Source: Citrus sinensis (taxonomy: Eukaryota; Streptophyta; Magnoliopsida; Sapindales; Rutaceae). From it: DNA of 64,000 nt. Each line of letters opens with the position of its first letter. The stretch's first letter is position 1. The notes under the pieces are model-generated. The model did no database searches and was not told the DNA's origin. It worked only from the letters and a program-made list of their open reading frames with translations. Of this stretch, positions 1 through 11,095 are shown piece by piece. The DNA lies in the NCBI RefSeq assembly GCF_022201045.2, contig NC_068561.1, forward strand, positions 17,424,501 to 17,488,500. The letters are read 5' to 3'. The translations under genes were made by a program, and so were the position numbers.

Positions 1-19
1 TGTTTCATATGCTAGTGTC

Positions 20-490
20 GTGGGTAGTCTTATGTATGTTATGGTATGCATAAGGCCTGATATATCTCTAGCAGTGAGCATGGTTAGTAGATACATGCAC
101 AATCCGGGTAAAAATCAATGGCTTACAGTAAAGTGGATTCTCCGATATCTGTATGGGATAGTTGATGTTGGGTTATTGTTCAAGAAGGATTGTGGTCAAC
201 AATGTGTTGGGTATTGTGATTCTGATTTTGCTGGAGACTTTGACAAGCGAAGATCAACAATGGGCTACGTATTGACATTGGGTGGAGGTCCGGTTAGCTG
301 GAGGTCGATTTTGCAATCGACAATTGCTCTGTCCACTACGGAAGCAGAGTATATGGCAGCAACTGAAACTGTAAAAGAAGCTATCTGGTTGAAAGGCTTG
401 TTAGGTGATTTGAGAGTAATCTAGGAGAACATTGCGGTCTTTTGTGATAATCAAAGTGCGATATTCCTTGCGAAGAATCAAACATATCAC
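20..490 (+). pseudogene. copia RNase H domain, 5' half (interrupted)
   Basis: The translated frame carries copia RNase H hallmarks: RPDISLAVSMVSRYMHNPG, WILRYL, GYCDSDFAGD, RRSTMGYV and STTEAEYMAA. It then meets a stop near 421, but the same frame class continues (FCDNQSAIFLAKNQTYH, read after the stop) up to 490, where the solo LTR begins. The sequence resumes at 1706 with the codons for the RTKHIDVKYHYVRD region and ends near 1890. No functional product is expected. Confidence 0.9.
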
Positions 491-1700
491 TGTTGACGAG
501 TGTCAATCCCACGAGGAGGTGGATTTTAATTGTGTGTAGAATTAATTTTCTAAATGGGTGGTTAGATTTGTGGTGAAAATGATTTGGATTATCCTAAAAT
601 TGGAATTAAAATGGCGAGAATAATTTGAAGAGAATTCTATTGAAATGACGTACTTGGGTATCTGGATCTGTATCAACATGCACCATAGGCTAAATATTCC
701 TTATTAATGCCAATTAAATCATGAGGGGAGAATCCACACCTCATGAACCACACTCTAATCAATATGGTGCAAATGGCTTATCGTACCAAATAATAATAAC
801 CTTGTATTAGGAAGCCGGTGAAATCAAGGCGGTACTAAACAAGATTGTTATTATTTGTCGATAAGAAGTCAAAACATCCACAAAAACTAGAGGGGAAGAG
901 AAAATAAATTTACCAAATAAAGCCCATAACACATGTTGAGACTTCACCTTCAACCCAAGCTTGAAAGAAAATTAGTTACTCATAATTGAACTAGGGGTAA
1001 AATAGAAATTTATTAAAATACGTAGAAAATATAAGATGGAGAAGGAATTACAGAAAATAGATCCCAAAAATGGATTCAGAGCTATTAAATTAGGGGGAAG
1101 ACCCTCTTTTTATAGATACATTGAGTAAATCATGGCCATCAGATTAAAAACAGTTTGGACGCTCAGGATTACGCCATGTCATTAGTCAACAGTACGCGGC
1201 TTGACCACACAGTTTGAACAATAACACGATTTGACCCGGCTTGAACAGTAACGCGGTTTGGTTGAAAATAATCATGTGTAATGCATATATCGTACGAGCA
1301 ATTTTTTATCCACTAACATGTTGCCACGTCACCAATCAACAATGCATAAGAATTTTAGTCCAACAGGATCGGTCAATGCCACGTCATCGATCCGTCTATA
1401 TGAACAGTGCGTGAACAGTAACGTAGACAGTATCGTACATGTGAACAGTGCCATTTTTCCTTTTATGCTCTCCCTAAGGTTTTCGACCGTCCTGAGTTCA
1501 AAAGTGATGTTCGTTTTACCGTCTGAACTCTCGTTCATTGTGAAATGACCATGATGCCCCTAAAATACTTAATTAAAATAAAACACACATAATTAAATTA
1601 CAAGATTCTTAAATACATAAAAGTAAGGGTTGTTAGTAAGACTTGAAATGTAAAATGACGATTTTTTCCTTTATAAATATGCATTTTCTAACACTCAACA
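491..1700. mobile_element. Solo LTR nested in the copia RNase H
   Basis: The 1210-bp insert starts TGTTGACGAGTGTCA and ends CTAACACTCAACA, so its ends are TG..CA with short inverted repeats. It is flanked by a perfect 5-bp direct repeat ATCAC (486-490 and 1701-1705). Removing the insert and one copy of ATCAC restores the RNase H codons of the host element. There is no internal gag-pol, so it is read as a solo LTR left by recombination between two LTRs. Orientation is uncertain; a TATA-like tttttatagata lies near 1107. Confidence 0.88.
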
Positions 1701-1705
1701 ATCAC

Positions 1706-1890
1706 GCTCGGACGAAGCACATAGATGTGAAAATCATTATGTGAGAGATACTATCGAGAGCGGTGTTGTGTTGTTGAGAAAGATCGATACCAAAGATAAT
1801 CCATCAGATATGTTGACGAAGGTAGTTTCTGGAGTTAAATTTCAACATTATCCTTCGATTGTGTTCAGATATGTCTTTCGGGAATTTTGA
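1706..1890 (+). pseudogene. copia RNase H domain, 3' end
   Basis: This is the continuation of the interrupted pol gene. The reading RTKHIDVKYHYVRDTIES is followed by a KIDTKDNPSDMLTK-type tail, which is typical of the C-terminus of copia pol. It ends at a stop near 1890, before the purine tract and the 3' LTR. Confidence 0.88.
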
Positions 1891-2015
1891 ATTACAGTTG
1901 GCTTGATCCTAAATTTTGGGTACGTAGGCAGTCACAGAGATGCAGCCACTTTGAGGATGAAAATCCTTTGGTAAGTCGGCTCAAATTTGGACAAATTTTT
2001 GCCGAGGTGGAGAAT

Positions 2016-2598
2016 TGTTGAAAAGTTGACAAAACTTAGTGACAAATTGGCCAAAGTTGGCACCGACCTTGGAAATTTAACACATGCATGTGGCTAAGCA
2101 ATCAAAGCTTGAAAAGTTGGCACAAACCCTTAGAAATTTGGATGAAGCATGTGGTTGGAATTGTGGAAATTGAAGCCAAAGGAGTTGGTGAAGCATGTGA
2201 CAATTTGACAAATTCACAACAACTTTGACAATTTCGTAAATTGTTGGTGAAGGCCGAATTTGTAATAGTGCAAAATACTTCCTATAAATAGAGGAAGTTT
2301 TTCATTTGTTAAGCATCCCAAAATTGTTAAGCTTATAAGTTTCTAAGTTTTGAGAGAATTGAGAGAAGTGTATCTAGGGAATTTATCTTTCCTACAGAGT
2401 GTGAGAGTACTAGGTATATTTGGGTTTCTGGGAAGTGAGATTCGTTACTCAAATATTGTACTCTATTAATTGTTAAATAAACAATTATTCTTTCTTGCCT
2501 CCGTGGATGTAGGTTTAACTACCGAACCACGTAATTCTTGTGTCCTTTATTTTTCTATAATTATTTGGTGTGCTTGATTCCGCATTCTGCGCACAACA
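2016..2598 (+). mobile_element. 3' LTR of the left-edge copia element
   Basis: It begins TGTTGAAAAG directly after the purine tract and ends ..CGCACAACA. A TATA box (cctataaatagagg, 2281-2294) lies in the middle and marks the LTR promoter. The exact 3' end is inferred from TGTTG/CAACA pairing; the ends could shift by 2-4 bases. Confidence 0.75.
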
Positions 2599-2639
2599 CA
2601 CAAAACTTTCCCCAACTTTCATACAAAAACCTGAGATCC

Positions 2640-3152
2640 AGTGGAGATAGTTGGCAGTTTTCTTGATTCACAATTTGCAGGAATTTTGGGATTTTGGGGA
2701 CCAATAGTACTGGGCATTGTCACACCTCTTATTCCACTAATGGGGTTCCTTTTATAGATAAAATGGAACCCTTCGTTTGGTCTGTGTTTTTGCCTTGCTT
2801 ATTAATCAATGCTGGCAAAGGAGTAAATTTATTTTCAATAAGTTTCTCAGGTTTCTTGACAGTATAGTTCCTCATATGGATAGATACCTCTATGAAAATT
2901 TTTGCCATCATAATTCGTTCACTTTATTACAAATACCCTTTTCCGATGCCATTTCTCTTGGCCTCTTTTTGAACTGTCGAGGAATCTATGATATTCGAAA
3001 TTTCAGCCGGGCCAATCAGCGTTAGGTACTGTTTATTTTACCAAAAACCCAGACAAGCCATTCACCATGCAAGCAAAAAATTTTAATTTTGACATCATTG
3101 TTGAAGTCCGCTAGAGTTTTCTACGACACTTCAAGAAGATATGTTGTTGCAT
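2640..3152 (+). pseudogene. CHX cation/H+ exchanger fragment (plus strand)
   Basis: Readable pieces in changing frames match the intact CHX gene at 4458-7279. They include FWGPIVLGIVTPLIP, the WSVFLPCLLINAGKGVNLFS region, YYKYPFSDAISLGLFLNCRG, YDIRNFSRANQR and finally VFYDTSRRYV. It therefore spans the end of CHX exon 2 and the first codons of exon 3, with the intron still recognisable between about 3026 and 3090. Stops and frameshifts abolish coding. Its orientation is opposite to the intact gene. The left side is bounded by the copia LTR and the right side by another LTR-like insert. Confidence 0.85.
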
Positions 3153-3156
3153 AAAC

Positions 3157-3910
3157 TTTTAAATAGTGCATATGTAGTAAGTGAGAATCCTTTAGTCCAC
3201 AAGAGTTGGTGGTTCTAAGGTGATTTAGAATGTTTGTATAAAACTCTGTGTCGATACATGCCGCCAATAGCGGCCAATTGTCAAAGGGTGATAGTTTTGC
3301 GCAGCAAGTTCCCGTGCGGCACTTGAGCGACCTTAGCGTGTGAGTCGCCAAGTAAGCCTAGATTACTCCCTAAACAAGCCAAGCACACACACTTGGAGAA
3401 AATGTTAAGGGAAGTAAGAGTGGAATGGTCAAAGATGATTGTATTACACTTTGAATAATTACAAGAGTGTTTGTACAAGAGAGCTTGAGAGCTAGTGTGC
3501 TAGGTGTGTTGTGTGGGTGTGTTGGTGGTTGTGAGAATGATGGGTGCTCACCCATATTTATAGGGGGTGGAATGCCTAATTCTAGAGAATTCTATTACAA
3601 GTGGCAAAACACTAAGGGACCCAAGTGGTGAGTCCTAGAAAGTTCTAGTGAATGGATAATATGTAGAGAGTTCTAGACCTTTGGGCCTTGGTGGGGGTTT
3701 TGCTAAGTGCACCCCAGCTAGTTAGTTGTCTTGGTGGCCCAATTTCTAAGTTAACCCCCACTTCTAAGGGTATCCACCTTGAGTGCCAAGCGAGCCCGTG
3801 ACACAATGCTCCTTGAAGTCCTACATATAGACCTCTATATTCTAAGTCTAGAGAAGTATATTGGCCGCTCCTTGCCTTTTGTGATCTCACGTCGATTAGA
3901 TTAACGGCCA
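3157..3910 (-). mobile_element. LTR-like insert in the CHX pseudogene
   Basis: CHX similarity stops abruptly near 3152 and an unrelated block follows. Read on the minus strand it looks like an LTR: it has a TATA box (ccctataaatatggg, about 3555-3569), followed by a CA/CT-rich leader typical of LTR transcripts. No open protein of interest is present. I could not fix the TG..CA ends or a target duplication, so the borders are approximate. The repeat cactaattgatatcatcc occurs twice just beyond it (3913 and 3941). Confidence 0.5.
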
Positions 3911-4082
3911 TCACTAATTGATATCATCCTCAATGCATTTCACTAATTGATATCATCCTTATTCAATTTTCGGAGTTATGTAATATTTTTTCCTCCTTAT
4001 AAATAGAGCAGTACGTTAATGGTGGTTATATTGGTTTTATCTATCTTTCCTTGTTTCTACTTGTTGCCACAGCTACATCTAT

Positions 4083-4417
4083 GGGAAAATGATCAAAATC
4101 CCTCATGTTTCAGTAAATCAATCATTTGCTCCTTATGTTTTAAAATTCATCATCAAAAAATCTTCAACCATTGATCAAGTTTTCAAAAAAAGATTTTGTA
4201 ACATTTAATTTTTTGTATCTTTTATTATTTTGCTTAGACGTATGTGGTAAAATTGATTATCCGTTCATGAAAATTTTTATGGCTAAAATAGTAAAATATA
4301 CATAAAATTTGAAACTCTACAAAAAGTTTTCTAATGATAAAACAATTTGAGGGATTTTAAAACAGGAGAGAAAAATGATTAATTTGACAAACAATTGAGC
4401 TTTGATTATTTTTGCCC
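4083..4417. mobile_element. MITE with MULE-type 9-bp TSD
   Basis: The 335-bp AT-rich element has long imperfect terminal inverted repeats. The left end reads GGGAAAATGATCAAAATCCC.. and the right end, reverse-complemented, GGGCAAAAATAATCAAAGC..; similarity extends about 65 bp inward, including a shared TGTTTTAAAAT. The flanks are tacatctat (4074-4082) and ttcatctat (4418-4426), a 9-bp duplication with one mismatch, as expected for Mutator-like elements. It lies just downstream of the CHX gene's stop codon. No coding capacity. Confidence 0.75.
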
Positions 4418-4457
4418 TTCATCTATTTGTTGACAATCCATACATTAAAGTAACCCG

Positions 4458-7279
4458 TCATTTCAGCACAAATCCTGGGCTTTGAATCACCATTTCTTCC
4501 ACAACTGAAGCTTGTTGTTGCATCACCATAACTGATGCATTGCTCTTAAAATCTGAAGAAGCTAGTATATCGCCAACCACTCCCAATTCTTGACTTTCAC
4601 TCCATTCTACTAATCCCGACAACACCGGCGAACAATAATCATGTGTTCTTCCGGTCAATATGAGTTCAAAATCATTGCCAATAGAATTAATCACATGAAA
4701 TGTTTCTGATCCTTCTTTCACACTATGCTTAATGTACCTGACATTTTTGCTGTCCATGGTACTCATCCTCAAACCACTAATTAAGTTCAAATCGTTCTTT
4801 TCTTCAATCAAATCCTTAGTAGCATGGTTCACAGCAAAGAATCGGATGATTGTAAGCATAGCGTTTTGATCACCTGTCATGCGAGCACCATATGCTAGAG
4901 CCTCGCGATCATCGGGACCTCCTAAAAAAATCACGCAAACATTTATCGCCGATCTATGGGTGAAAATGTGTCTAGAGTTCATAAATTCTCGACGATCAAA
5001 TAGAATTCCTACCGAGCACGGAGCCATTTTGAGTACCTTTTTCGTTATCTTTTTGATAACATAACTATTGGTTTTTTGAAATGGGATAATCACCAGGGAT
5101 GTGCACTTCTCAAATGTCATTGAACAAATATCTTCGTGCATTGAATCATAGGGAGCAGTGGCTGTGAAGCATTGCAGTGAAAGGGAGCCACTACTTTGTT
5201 GTTCAAATTGGCGAAATGCATTAAGGATGAAATCAATTTTCGTTGGTTTAGAAGAAGATGGCATTTTGTCTAATCGATGTGAGATCACTAAAGGCAAAGA
5301 GTGGCCAACGTACTCTTCTAGGTTCAAAACATGGAGCTCCATTGGGCGTTGAGGAAAAATGGAGGCTCCAAGGACGTTAATAATGGTTGCAACATTGTTT
5401 TCTTCATAGATACACGCAAGAATGCGAAGCTCGGCATCATGTCTGGTGTGTTGTATTGTGCGTCTTTTGTAGGCTACATATCTTCTCGAAGTGTCATAAA
5501 AAACTCTAAGTAACGGTAAAGCAATAGCAGACTTCAACATTGCTGTCATGACCATTACGCCATAGCTCTCATCTGACAGCATCTGCATTTACATTATCAA
5601 AATTTAGATACTATATATATATATATATATATATATCTAGAGAGAGAGAGAGAGAGTCATTTGTCTAAATTTTTAACAAAATATGATCGTGTAATTAAAC
5701 AGTACCTTACGTCGATTGCTACGGCTAAAGATTTGTATATCATAGATGCCTCGACAATTCAAAAGGAGGCCAAGGGAAAGAGCATCCATAAAGGGCATTT
5801 TATAATAGAGTGAAGGAATTATAATGGCAAAAAGTTTTACAGTAGTAGCAACCCATATGAGGAATTCTACTATCAAGAAACCAGTGAGTGTAGTCGAAAA
5901 CAAATTAACTCCTTTGCCAGAATTGATTAAAAAGCAAGGCAAGAACACTGACCAAACAAAGGCTTCCATTTTGTCTGTTAAAAGGGATCCCATTGGTGGA
6001 ATTAAAGGCGTGATAACCCCTAAAATTATTGGTCCCCAAAACCCTATAAGTCCCATGGATTCTGAAACAAAATAACTGCAAACGACCATGATATTCAAGG
6101 CTATTACATGTTCATTCTTCAAGCGTTTTCCCTCAGGAGTTTGCCTCATCATCCAAACCATGACAGGACGGATGATAAAAACAATGAATATAACAATCAG
6201 CATGAAGCTCATGAGATTTAAAAGGTTTATACTTCCAATACCCGCTTCTTGAATATCACTCAGGACTACAAGAACTGTTCCTAATGTCATGTTCAATAGG
6301 GTATTTGTCAAGGAAGAAGACAAAGCAAGGCGGCCTAGCTCTGAGTTTAGGAGCTTCATATCTGTCAAAATTTCCAAGATTCCGTAGAAGGATATTGTTG
6401 ATTCTAGTCCTGTAACCATTTGGACGGACTCTCCAAGCTCTCCATCCAATGGATCGAATTGGTTTACTATCACGGTCGATAATGATGTTACTATCAATGG
6501 AAGCAAATAAGATCCAATGCCGATAACAATTCCCAGTCTTCCAGATTTTGTCATAATACTTAAGTCGGCTCTTACGCTAGTCACGAACGTTATGTAAATA
6601 AGACCAAAAGATTCGAAGACGCTAATCACCAATTGGGTCTTCGGTGTGAATATTTTTTTGCTCACCTTTTCATTGTGTCCAAGAAACGAGGGGCCTAACG
6701 CAATTCCTGCCTGTCAAAAAAAAATCCCAAACTAATGATCATTGTATGTAATGCGAATGAGATTCATTAATATTGTACTTGCAATGACTCTATTATCAAT
6801 TAAATGTCGTGTAAAAATAATAATAAACAAAAAAACACACTTAAATGCACTATATTTTATTCTGTAATGTATGTATCAAAAGTTTTTCTTTTAATTCTGA
6901 TTAAAACAATTGTGCAATGTTCTCATTTTACCAACGTCTTTTTAGAAAGGGTTAGAGGTTTGCATTTAAAAAATGTGCAGATGAACTAAAAATTTTCATA
7001 TCCCATGCATTCCAATGCATCCCATCATAGGATTATATATGAAGATGATAGATATCGAGGTATAAGTGAGAGATATTTGTAAGAACTTACCAGCATCTGT
7101 GAAACAAAAGTAACCTGCACCCCTAAAGGCTGGAGAAGTAAATGAAAAAATCCTGTTAATAAAGAAACTAAAGAAATTGGAAACAGCACATATACGTGAT
7201 CAGATATTTTTTCTGTCGAACCCGTTAATCTCAGCTTCGCATCCGGTTCGCAAAACCAAGTAACATTCTTGGAAGTCAT
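4458..7279 (-). CDS. CHX-family cation/H+ exchanger, apparently intact
   Basis: This is a CPA2-family cation/proton antiporter; relatives act in endomembrane or plasma membrane K+ and pH homeostasis. I read three exons: 7279-7091, 6710-5706 and 5582-4458, all joining in phase 0 with GT..AG introns (380 bp and 123 bp), giving 772 residues. That is close to the usual 780-850. Exon 1 holds the first membrane helix (YVLFPISLVSLLTGFF). Exon 2 holds the transporter core, from AGIALGPSFLG to LLLNCRGIYDI. Exon 3 encodes the cytosolic tail with two nucleotide-binding-like halves (INVCVIFLGGPDDREALAYG; FELILTGRTHD). The start ATG at 7279 gives the expected short N-terminus. Intron 2 contains a (TA)n(AG)n microsatellite. 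Several degraded paralogues flank it, suggesting a former tandem cluster. Which CHX subgroup it belongs to is not resolved. Confidence 0.92.
5612..5656. repeat. (TA)12 (AG)9 microsatellite in CHX intron 2
   Basis: A TA run (5612-5636) is followed by an AG run (5639-5656) inside the 123-bp second intron of the CHX gene. It occupies over a third of the intron. Confidence 0.97.
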
Positions 7280-7512
7280 TTCTAATTTGCCAGTGCATGA
7301 GAAGCAAACAAAATCTTAACAAAATTTTATAAAGCAGAAGCGAAAAAGAAGTAATAACCAAAATTTAAAAAAAAAAAGAAAAGAAAAGAAAGATAAAAGT
7401 ATGGTTCTTGAACAATTAGAGAGGGGCTAGAGAGAAAATCACGGAGTGGTCGGTAATTAATCTAGCTATTTAAATGATTTGATTTAAGATATTGAATTTG
7501 TCCTTTGGCTGC
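6944..7512. repeat. Inverted duplication, left arm (CHX 5' end)
   Basis: This arm holds part of CHX intron 1, exon 1 and about 230 bp upstream. Its reverse complement is closely matched by 8128-8790; for example, both contain the sequence caaattcaatatcttaaatc (right-arm sense) and the promoter-side block with ccgaccactccgtgatttt. The spacer between arms is about 615 bp. Confidence 0.85.
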
Positions 7513-8127
7513 ATTGTGTGTTGATCAGTGTACGAATGGAGAATGTACAATTTTGGTTTTGTAACTTCCATGAACCTCAGATGATGAATTGATGAAGAAA
7601 ATAAAAATTTAGGATTTATAATAAATGGGTGTGTAGAGTATTTTTGTTTTTAAGTTGAAGTAATTATGTTCTTTTAAATAATTTCATGAAAGGGTATTTT
7701 TGTAATAAAATATATTTTAAAACAAAGAGTGTTCAAAGTTTATTTCTTTTAGAGTGTAAATAACTTTATCCTAATAATAATTATTCTATATAACTATTTT
7801 TAGTACTGGAAGATCGATTAGAAGTTAGAATAATCCAATTAATTCCTAAAAATGAAAATAAAAAACCCAAGTAATTCCAACCACGTTTGTCATTTTGTTT
7901 GTTTGGTTCTTTTTTTTTTAAATCATTGCACAAGGTTATTTATTTGCTTAATTAGGGTAAAGATGTGTCTAATAGTGAATTTAGTTCATAAAATGGAAAT
8001 TCCTCCACATAGGATCAAACAATTAAGTTTATAGGATCGAACACTTAAGTTAAATCCATACGCTCACATAAGTCTCGGCTGGAGTTTTGGTTTTACATTT
8101 AACTAAATTTACGCCAATATAATCCAC
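7513..8127. other. Spacer between inverted CHX 5' ends
   Basis: This AT-rich intergenic stretch separates the intact CHX promoter side from the head-to-head CHX remnant. I see no gene or element with recognisable ends in it. Confidence 0.6.
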
Positions 8128-8336
8128 ACATAATGAGCCAAAGGACAAATTCAATATCTTAAATCAAATTATCTAGATAGGTAGATTAATTTCCGACCAC
8201 TCCGTGATTTTCTTTCTAGCTCCTCTTTAATTTGTTCAAGAACCATAATTTTCTCTTTTCTTTTCTTTTCCTTTTTTGTTTATTTTAGTTACTACGTTTT
8301 ATTTACCCTCTTCTGCTTTACAAAGTTTTGTTTGTT

Positions 8337-8655
8337 TCTCATGCTATGGGTAACCTGGCAAATTTGAAACGACTCCCAAGAATGTTTATTGGTTTTGTGA
8401 ACCAACCGCGAAGCTAAGATTAACGGGTTCGAGAGGAAAAATATCTCATCATGCCAATGTGATGTTTCTGATTTCTTTAGTTTCTTTGTTTTTTTTTTCA
8501 ATAATGGACTCTAAAAGAGCTAAAGCACCTGGAGTGGGCAACCCCAGAAACATCATTATTAAGTGTGTTTCTTTAGTTTCTTTATTGACATGAATCTTTC
8601 ACTTACTTCTCCAGCCTTTAGGGGTGCCGGTTACTCACAGATGCTAGTAAGTTCT
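8337..8655 (+). pseudogene. CHX exon 1 remnant (plus strand, head to head with the gene)
   Basis: The nucleotide sequence aligns along its length with exon 1 of the intact CHX gene: the codons for PKNVYWFCEP, AKLRLTGS and the SPAFRGAG-like frame before the splice donor are recognisable. The start codon is lost (acg where the gene has atg), single-base indels shift the frame, and an 80-bp insert splits it. The conserved donor agatgctagtaagt near 8638-8651 is kept. No downstream exons follow; a degenerate copia fragment lies next to it. Confidence 0.85.
8488..8567 (-). mobile_element. 80-bp retroposed insert with 16-bp TSD
   Basis: The insert is flanked by an identical 16-bp direct repeat TTTCTTTAGTTTCTTT (8472-8487 and 8568-8583), which occurs once in the intact CHX exon 1. 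On the minus strand the insert ends in a run of A (plus strand gttttttttttc). A long target duplication plus an A tail is the signature of LINE-driven retroposition, so this is probably a truncated SINE or a processed RNA fragment. Its source is not recognised. Confidence 0.65.
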
Positions 8656-8904
8656 TACAAATATCTCTCGCTTATACTTCAGTATCTATCGTCTACATTA
8701 TCATATGATAGGATGGGGAATGCATGGTATATTTTAGTTCATCAGCATATTTTTTGAAATATAAACCTCCTGACCCTTTCTACAAAGTCTATTTTTTTCT
8801 TTTTATTTAATTATCTACAAATACGTCATTGGAAATACACCCCACAATCAAAGCCCGACGGAAGTCCAAACAAATTTATAATTGTAGTACAATGTAGTAA
8901 AAAA

Positions 8905-10530
8905 AAAAAAAATTAACTCTTGCCTGACACGTCAATATGTTTCAGACATGCATGATAAACTTAATTATTTGATAAGTGAATAGCACTTTGACTATCGCAA
9001 TACACATTAATGTGATCCTGTACTGGTCATAAGTTTTTAAGTAAGCCTTATAACCAAATAGCCTCTTTAATAGCCTCTATAATTGTCATGTACTCAACTT
9101 TTGTTGTTGATAGAGCAATTGCAGATTGTAATGTAGATTTCTAACTTACTAGCCCTCCGGTGAGAGTAAATATATAACTAATAGTTAACCGTCGGTTGTC
9201 TAAATTACCAACATAGTCAAAATCAACATATCCAATCACATCTTGACTATGTGAATCATCCTACTTAAACAGAAAACCAACATCTACGGTCTTTTGAAGG
9301 TAGCGGAGAATCCATTTCACAGCTTGCCAATGCCTTTCACCAGGATTGTGCATATACTTACTCACTATACTAACTGCTTGTCAAATGTTAGGCATTATAC
9401 ACACTATTGCACACATCAAGTTACCGACTGCATTTGAATAAAAAAACTTGTAACATATATTCTTGTTCCACATTTGTCGAATGAGACAATTTTGCAGAAA
9501 TCTTGAAATGACAAACCAATGAGATGCTCACAGGTCTTGTATGCAAACTATTGTAGCACTTTCTTCAGATATTGCTTTTAAGACAAGATAACTCTGCCAT
9601 GAGCCCTATCGATGCATATCTCTATGTCAAGAATCTTTTTAACTTCCCCCAGATCTCTCATCTTAAATTCTTAATTAAGTTGAATATTCAACTTTTCAAT
9701 CTCATCTTTATTCTTAGAAGCTATTAGCATGTCATCAACATACAAGGGTAAGAATATGAAAGATCTATCTTGTAGCTTGCAAAAATACACGCAATATTCA
9801 AATTTGTTTCCCATGTACTCATGAGTCATGCCCTTTTATGAATCGATCAAATTGCTCATACCACTGTCTCGGAGATTGTTTCAATCCATAAAAGGACTTT
9901 GTCAGTTTACAAACCCAATTTTCTTTCCCAACAACCTTGAATCCTTCTAGTTGAGTCATGTAAATTTCCTCTTCTAAATCACCATATAAGAATGCAATTT
10001 TTACATCAAGTTGAGCTAGTTAAAGATCAAATTATGCTAGCCCAAATTGTGCAACCATAGCCAGCAAAATTTGAATAGAAAAATGCTTCACAACTAGAGA
10101 AAATATTTTATTATAGTTTATTCTTTCTTTATGATCGAACCCTTTGCTACTAATCTAGCTTTGTATCAAATTTCATTCTTATGAGGAAACCTTTCCTTCT
10201 TTGCATATACCTAATCACACCCAATTGTTTTCTTTTTCTTGGGCAATGTAACTAACTCCCAAGTTTTATTCTTATGAAAAGACTGCATTTTGTCATCAAT
10301 TGCTCAGTTCTATTGTACACTTTGAGGGTTACTTATTGTTTCTCTATAAGTGGAAAGAGCGTCATTATCTATAATTGGAATAGGCCACTATATCAACATA
10401 ACGATCAGGCTTACAAATTTCTCCTCACAACCTTCTATATGCAATTGAATCAAGTTCTTGTGAAGGTCCTTAGGTTCGATGCTCTTTTTCATTTAACTGA
10501 TTATTCTTTTCACAACTGATTATTTCTACA
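8905..10530 (-). mobile_element. Degenerate copia pol fragment
   Basis: Read on the minus strand this is a heavily mutated copia reverse transcriptase to RNase H segment. Recognisable pieces are KTWELVTLPKKKKTIGC near 10240, KYMHNPGERHWQAVKWILRY near 9320, a degenerate GYVDFDYVGN near 9210, LQSAIALSTTKVEYM near 9120 and the HACLKHIDV motif near 8940. Many in-frame stops occur. No LTR was identified on either side. Confidence 0.85.
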
Positions 10531-10750
10531 GTACAACTAACAACAATTATTTTAAAAACTATAACATTACCAAATTGATCGATGGCCTATCATGGGATCC
10601 CAAATAATGCAAAAATAATTGCAAAAGACAAACTAAGATGCTCTACTTTGGGCTCGATCCAACCACAAGATAAGTGTTTTTGATAATTTTCTCAATAAAT
10701 TTTACCGATCAACGGAGCTTATTTATACTTTAAAACGTAACCAACTACTC
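10531..10750. other. Unassigned stretch before the second copia element
   Basis: AT-rich sequence between the degenerate copia fragment and the LTR at 10756. On the minus strand it contains a TATA-like tataaataagc, so it could be a remnant LTR of the degenerate element, but the ends are not visible. Confidence 0.35.
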
Positions 10751-10755
10751 TAAGA

Positions 10756-11081
10756 TGATAAGTCAACGAATCCAAACATACCAAATCAACTAGAAACTCA
10801 TGGCAACATGTTCAACGAATCCAAACATACAAAATCAACTAGAAACTCACGTGGCAACATGTTCAGTGATTGACAAGACGGTCATGGCCAAAGATCACTA
10901 CCCAAGATATTCAACAATTCTAAATCAAAGTGATTGAGTCTTTCCATATGTAAATATCTCTACAATTAAGGCATACAATTTAGTTGCCTTTTACAATATA
11001 CCATATGCATGTATAAATACCTTACGTATTATTCAATAAGAATCATCCAGTGAATATAATTCAAAATCACAAGTTTCTTCA
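10756..11081 (+). mobile_element. 5' LTR of the split copia element
   Basis: Starts TGATAAGTCAACG and ends GTTTCTTCA. A short internal direct repeat (caacgaatccaaacatac..) occurs twice near its start. TATA box tataaata at 11012-11019. The 3' LTR differs from it by scattered substitutions and small indels near the start, so the insertion is not recent. Confidence 0.93.
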
Positions 11082-11094
11082 TGGTATCAGAGCC
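11082..11094 (+). other. Primer-binding site (initiator tRNA-Met type)
   Basis: TGGTATCAGAGCC directly follows the 5' LTR and is the canonical complement to the 3' end of plant initiator methionine tRNA, used by copia elements to prime reverse transcription. Confidence 0.93.
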
Positions 11095-11095
11095 T

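Larger units (their letters stand above)
1..2598 (+). mobile_element. Ty1/copia LTR retrotransposon, 3' part (5' part outside window)
   Basis: The left edge of the window lies inside the pol gene of a copia element. Visible in order are the end of reverse transcriptase/RNase H (20-490 and 1706-1890), a purine-rich tract just before the LTR (about 2001-2015, gccgaggtggagaat), and a 3' LTR (2016-2598). The reading frame is broken by a nested solo LTR (491-1700). The element lies beside a CHX pseudogene fragment, so it probably inserted into that gene. Its own target duplication cannot be checked because the 5' end is off the window. Confidence 0.9.
8128..8790. repeat. Inverted duplication, right arm
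   Basis: This is the mirror copy of 6944-7512, containing a CHX promoter-like block, a broken exon 1 (8337-8655) and the start of intron 1 including the donor gtaagttcttac. It is longer than the left arm mainly because of an 80-bp insert (8488-8567). Similarity fades near 8790. Confidence 0.85.
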
